A DNA stretch of 8,405 nucleotides, from assembly GCA_903859265.1 (NCBI GenBank), contig CAIOLZ010000306.1:1-8405 (forward strand). Reading direction: 5' to 3'. The notes below the pieces were generated by a model. That model was not told where the DNA came from, searched no databases, and worked only from the letters and a program-made list of their open reading frames with translations. This document shows, one piece after another, positions 7,039 through 8,405 of this stretch. The stretch comes from an uncultured beta proteobacterium. GTDB taxonomy: Bacteria > Pseudomonadota > Gammaproteobacteria > Burkholderiales > Burkholderiaceae_C. The position numbers and the translations under genes were made by a program. Within the stretch, counting starts at the first letter, position 1. Each line of letters starts with the position of its first letter.

Positions 7039-7065
7039 AAAGCCACCTTCGGGTGGCTTTTTTTT
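7039..7065 (+). terminator. Strong intrinsic terminator after the eut operon
   Basis: A perfect 9-base-pair stem AAAGCCACC / GGTGGCTTT closes a stable TTCG tetraloop and runs into eight T residues on the plus strand. It ends transcripts coming from eutC, or from anything initiated in the preceding gap. On the minus strand the stem is followed by only three T and then GAAAAAT, so it would be a weaker stop for the polyamine-binding gene. Confidence 0.88.
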
Positions 7066-7129
7066 GCAATGGGCGTCGGGATTCGAGGGCAATCCGGCAA
7101 GCTGCGCCGCTTCGGGGAGCCTATTACCT

Positions 7130-8251
7130 TTACAGGCCCGCCTTGAAGTTCGTGAAAGTGCGGGTCTGCAATTTGCGCACGGCTTGCGGCAGCGCGTCGG
7201 GTGCAGTCATGGTGCTCAGGGCAGCAGGTTCCAGGAAGATGGATTTGTTCTGCGCCACTTCTTTTTTCACATACTTGAGCGATGCGACGTTGGGGTTGGC
7301 ATAAAACACCTTGTTGGTCAGCGATGCATGCACCTCGGGGCGCAGGATGTAGTTGATGAAGAGATGTGCGTTCTCGACATTTTTGGCGTCCTTAGGGATC
7401 GCCATTGAATCAAAGAACAGGTTGGTGCCGTATTTGGGAACCAGCGCCTCAATGACGATTGGCGTTTTGGTCTTGGCCGCGGCCGCGCGACTGGCTGCGA
7501 TATTGATGTCTCCCGAGTAGCCCATTGCCACGCAAGTCGTGCCAGTGGCCAGATCTTCGATATAGCCGGACGAGGTAAACCGGGTGACATAGGGGCGAAT
7601 GGCTTTCAACACGGCAACGGCTGCAGCGTAGTCCTCAGGGGCTTTGCTGTAAGAGGCTTTGCCCGCATAGCGCAGTGCTGCCGGAACCACTTCCGAACCT
7701 GCGTCGAGCACGCTGATGCCGCATTTTTTCAACTTCGCAGCGTAGGCGGGATCGAACAACAGACTCCAGGCGTTGTCGGGCATGGGCATGTCCCCCAGCG
7801 CTGCTTTGACCTTGTTGACATTGATGCCCACCGTCACAAAACCCCACAACCAGTTCACCAGATAGGCGTTGCCGGGGTCCACCTTGGCGAGTTGCTCGAG
7901 CACGCCCTTGTCCAGATTGCTCCAGTTGGTGAGCTTGCTACGGTCAAGCTTTTGAAACAATCCCGCTTCAATCTGAATCTTCGCAAACTCGGCACTCGGC
8001 ACCACGATGTCGTAGCCGCTGTTGCCGGCCAACAGCTTGGCGTGCAGGGTTTCGTTGGAATCGTAATTGTCGTAACGGACCTTGATGCCGGTCTCTTTTT
8101 CAAAGTTTTTGATCGTGTCGTCGGCGATGTAATCGGACCAGTTGTAGATGTTGAGCACCTTGGAGTCGGCGGCTTGTGCTGCAGTCATGCCGATTACTAC
8201 AGCAGTGATCCAAATGGCTGAGTAAAGAAATGTTTTCACTACAAATTTCAT
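7130..8251 (-). CDS. potF: Periplasmic polyamine-binding protein, PotF/SpuD family
   Basis: This is the periplasmic receptor of a polyamine (putrescine/spermidine) ABC importer. The 373 residues match the family's usual length near 370. A signal peptide spans the N-terminus with a likely cut after AQA at residue 27. The mature protein begins with the hallmark VLNIYNWSDYI (W38, S39, D40 in the ligand pocket), then FEKETGIKVRYDNYDSNETL, GYDIVVPSAEF, SVLDAGSEVVP and LFFDSMAIP, ending with VFYANPN and RTFTNFKAGL. In MGYSGD, Y245 stands where E. coli PotF has tryptophan 244, while the adjacent D248 is kept. There is no clear ribosome binding site at the chosen ATG. No PotG/H/I-type ATPase or permease follows; the next gene on this strand upstream is a heptosyltransferase. 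The gene is convergent to eutC and seems to be an orphan receptor, or one serving a transporter encoded elsewhere. Confidence 0.93.
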   Translation of the reverse strand: MKFVVKTFLYSAIWITAVVIGMTAAQAADSKVLNIYNWSDYIADDTIKNFEKETGIKVRYDNYDSNETLHAKLLAGNSGYDIVVPSAEFAKIQIEAGLFQKLDRSKLTNWSNLDKGVLEQLAKVDPGNAYLVNWLWGFVTVGINVNKVKAALGDMPMPDNAWSLLFDPAYAAKLKKCGISVLDAGSEVVPAALRYAGKASYSKAPEDYAAAVAVLKAIRPYVTRFTSSGYIEDLATGTTCVAMGYSGDINIAASRAAAAKTKTPIVIEALVPKYGTNLFFDSMAIPKDAKNVENAHLFINYILRPEVHASLTNKVFYANPNVASLKYVKKEVAQNKSIFLEPAALSTMTAPDALPQAVRKLQTRTFTNFKAGL

Positions 8252-8272
8252 AATAAACGTCTGACTTTAGTT

Positions 8273-8294
8273 AAAAAAGCAGGCTTTTATAACA
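8273..8294 (-). promoter_or_regulatory. Possible extended -10 promoter for potF, overlapping a weak terminator-like hairpin
   Basis: The 48-base AT-rich gap between the heptosyltransferase stop and potF contains, on the minus strand, TG-T-TATAAA (plus positions 8286-8294), which resembles an extended -10, but no good -35. The next bases, AAAAGC-CT-GCTTTT with extra T (plus 8273-8288), could instead be a weak end-of-gene hairpin for the upstream gene. The sequence alone does not decide between the two. Confidence 0.3.
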
Positions 8295-8299
8295 TTAAT

Positions 8300-8405
8300 T
8301 TATAGTAACAGCGCAGCAATTCTCTCCGGTGAAATGTCGTTCAGGCAACGCATATGCCCCAATGGGCACTGGCGCGCAAAGCAAGGCGCGCAATCCAGCG
8401 CGGGC
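8300..8405 (-). CDS. waaF: C-terminal end of LPS heptosyltransferase II, WaaF-like (5' part outside window)
   Basis: Only about 34 codons before the TAA stop are present. The translation contains LDCAPCFARQCPLGHMRCL followed by NDISPERI and ends in LLL. The closely spaced cysteines in CxxC, CPLGH and RCL are what I recognise as the tail of ADP-heptose:LPS heptosyltransferase II (glycosyltransferase family 9) in betaproteobacteria, which adds the second heptose to the inner core of lipopolysaccharide at the cytoplasmic face of the inner membrane. Codon use is GC-rich as in the neighbours. The gene runs in the same direction as potF, 48 bases before it, but has no functional tie to polyamines. 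With so little sequence, another family 9 transferase is possible. Confidence 0.72.
   Translation of the reverse strand, partial: PALDCAPCFARQCPLGHMRCLNDISPERIAALLL

Noticed and set aside
7054..7068. Sigma54-like TGGC...TTGC pattern
   Set aside because: The spacing is one base short of the -24/-12 consensus. The match is made by the terminator stem and its T-run, and no gene follows on that strand.
6965..7408. Plus-strand open frame crossing the terminator into the potF tail
   Set aside because: It runs through a strong intrinsic terminator and then antisense to a recognised gene, and has no family resemblance.
1..8405. CRISPR arrays, insertion sequences, tRNA or rRNA genes
   Set aside because: I saw no regularly spaced direct repeats, transposase motifs, terminal inverted repeats with target duplications, or tRNA/rRNA signatures on either strand.

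Overview
The window looks like chromosomal DNA of a Gram-negative betaproteobacterium, most likely Burkholderiales near the Comamonadaceae. This is inferred from the moderately high GC content, GC-ending codons, two clear periplasmic binding proteins, and the tail of an LPS heptosyltransferase at the right edge with the cysteine-rich ending I associate with that group. No database was consulted, so the placement is tentative.

Layout. (1) Positions 1-2801, minus strand: a three-gene ABC sugar importer of the fructose/ribose type, transcribed right to left as binding protein (frcB-like), permease (frcC-like) and ATPase (frcA-like, cut by the window edge). (2) Positions 2802-2931: a compact divergent control region. 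It has back-to-back sigma70-type promoters that share their -10 area, and a 21-base dyad lying over the -35 of the transporter promoter and just downstream of the expected start of the kinase transcript. (3) Positions 2932-6830, plus strand: a tightly packed operon of a PfkB-family sugar kinase, a FrcK-like P-loop kinase, and the large and small subunits of adenosylcobalamin-dependent ethanolamine ammonia-lyase (eutB, eutC). The first three genes overlap by 4 bases (ATGA, then GTGA) and eutC follows after 13 bases. (4) Positions 6831-7129: a convergent gap filled with hairpins and ending in a strong intrinsic terminator. (5) Positions 7130-8251, minus strand: a lone PotF/SpuD-type polyamine-binding protein. 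(6) Positions 8300-8405, minus strand: the last 34 or so residues of a WaaF-like heptosyltransferase.

How it fits together. Sugar import (FrcBCA) and phosphorylation (PfkB kinase) form a recognisable uptake-and-activation module, probably under one shared repressor. A ROK-type protein is the guess from the dyad; no regulator gene lies in the window. The unusual part is that ethanolamine ammonia-lyase is built into the same transcript, translationally overlapped with the frcK-like gene. No ethanolamine permease, reactivase (EutA), aldehyde dehydrogenase or microcompartment gene is visible here. This linkage, the dual-promoter operator and the structured 3' gap are the points most worth a second look.
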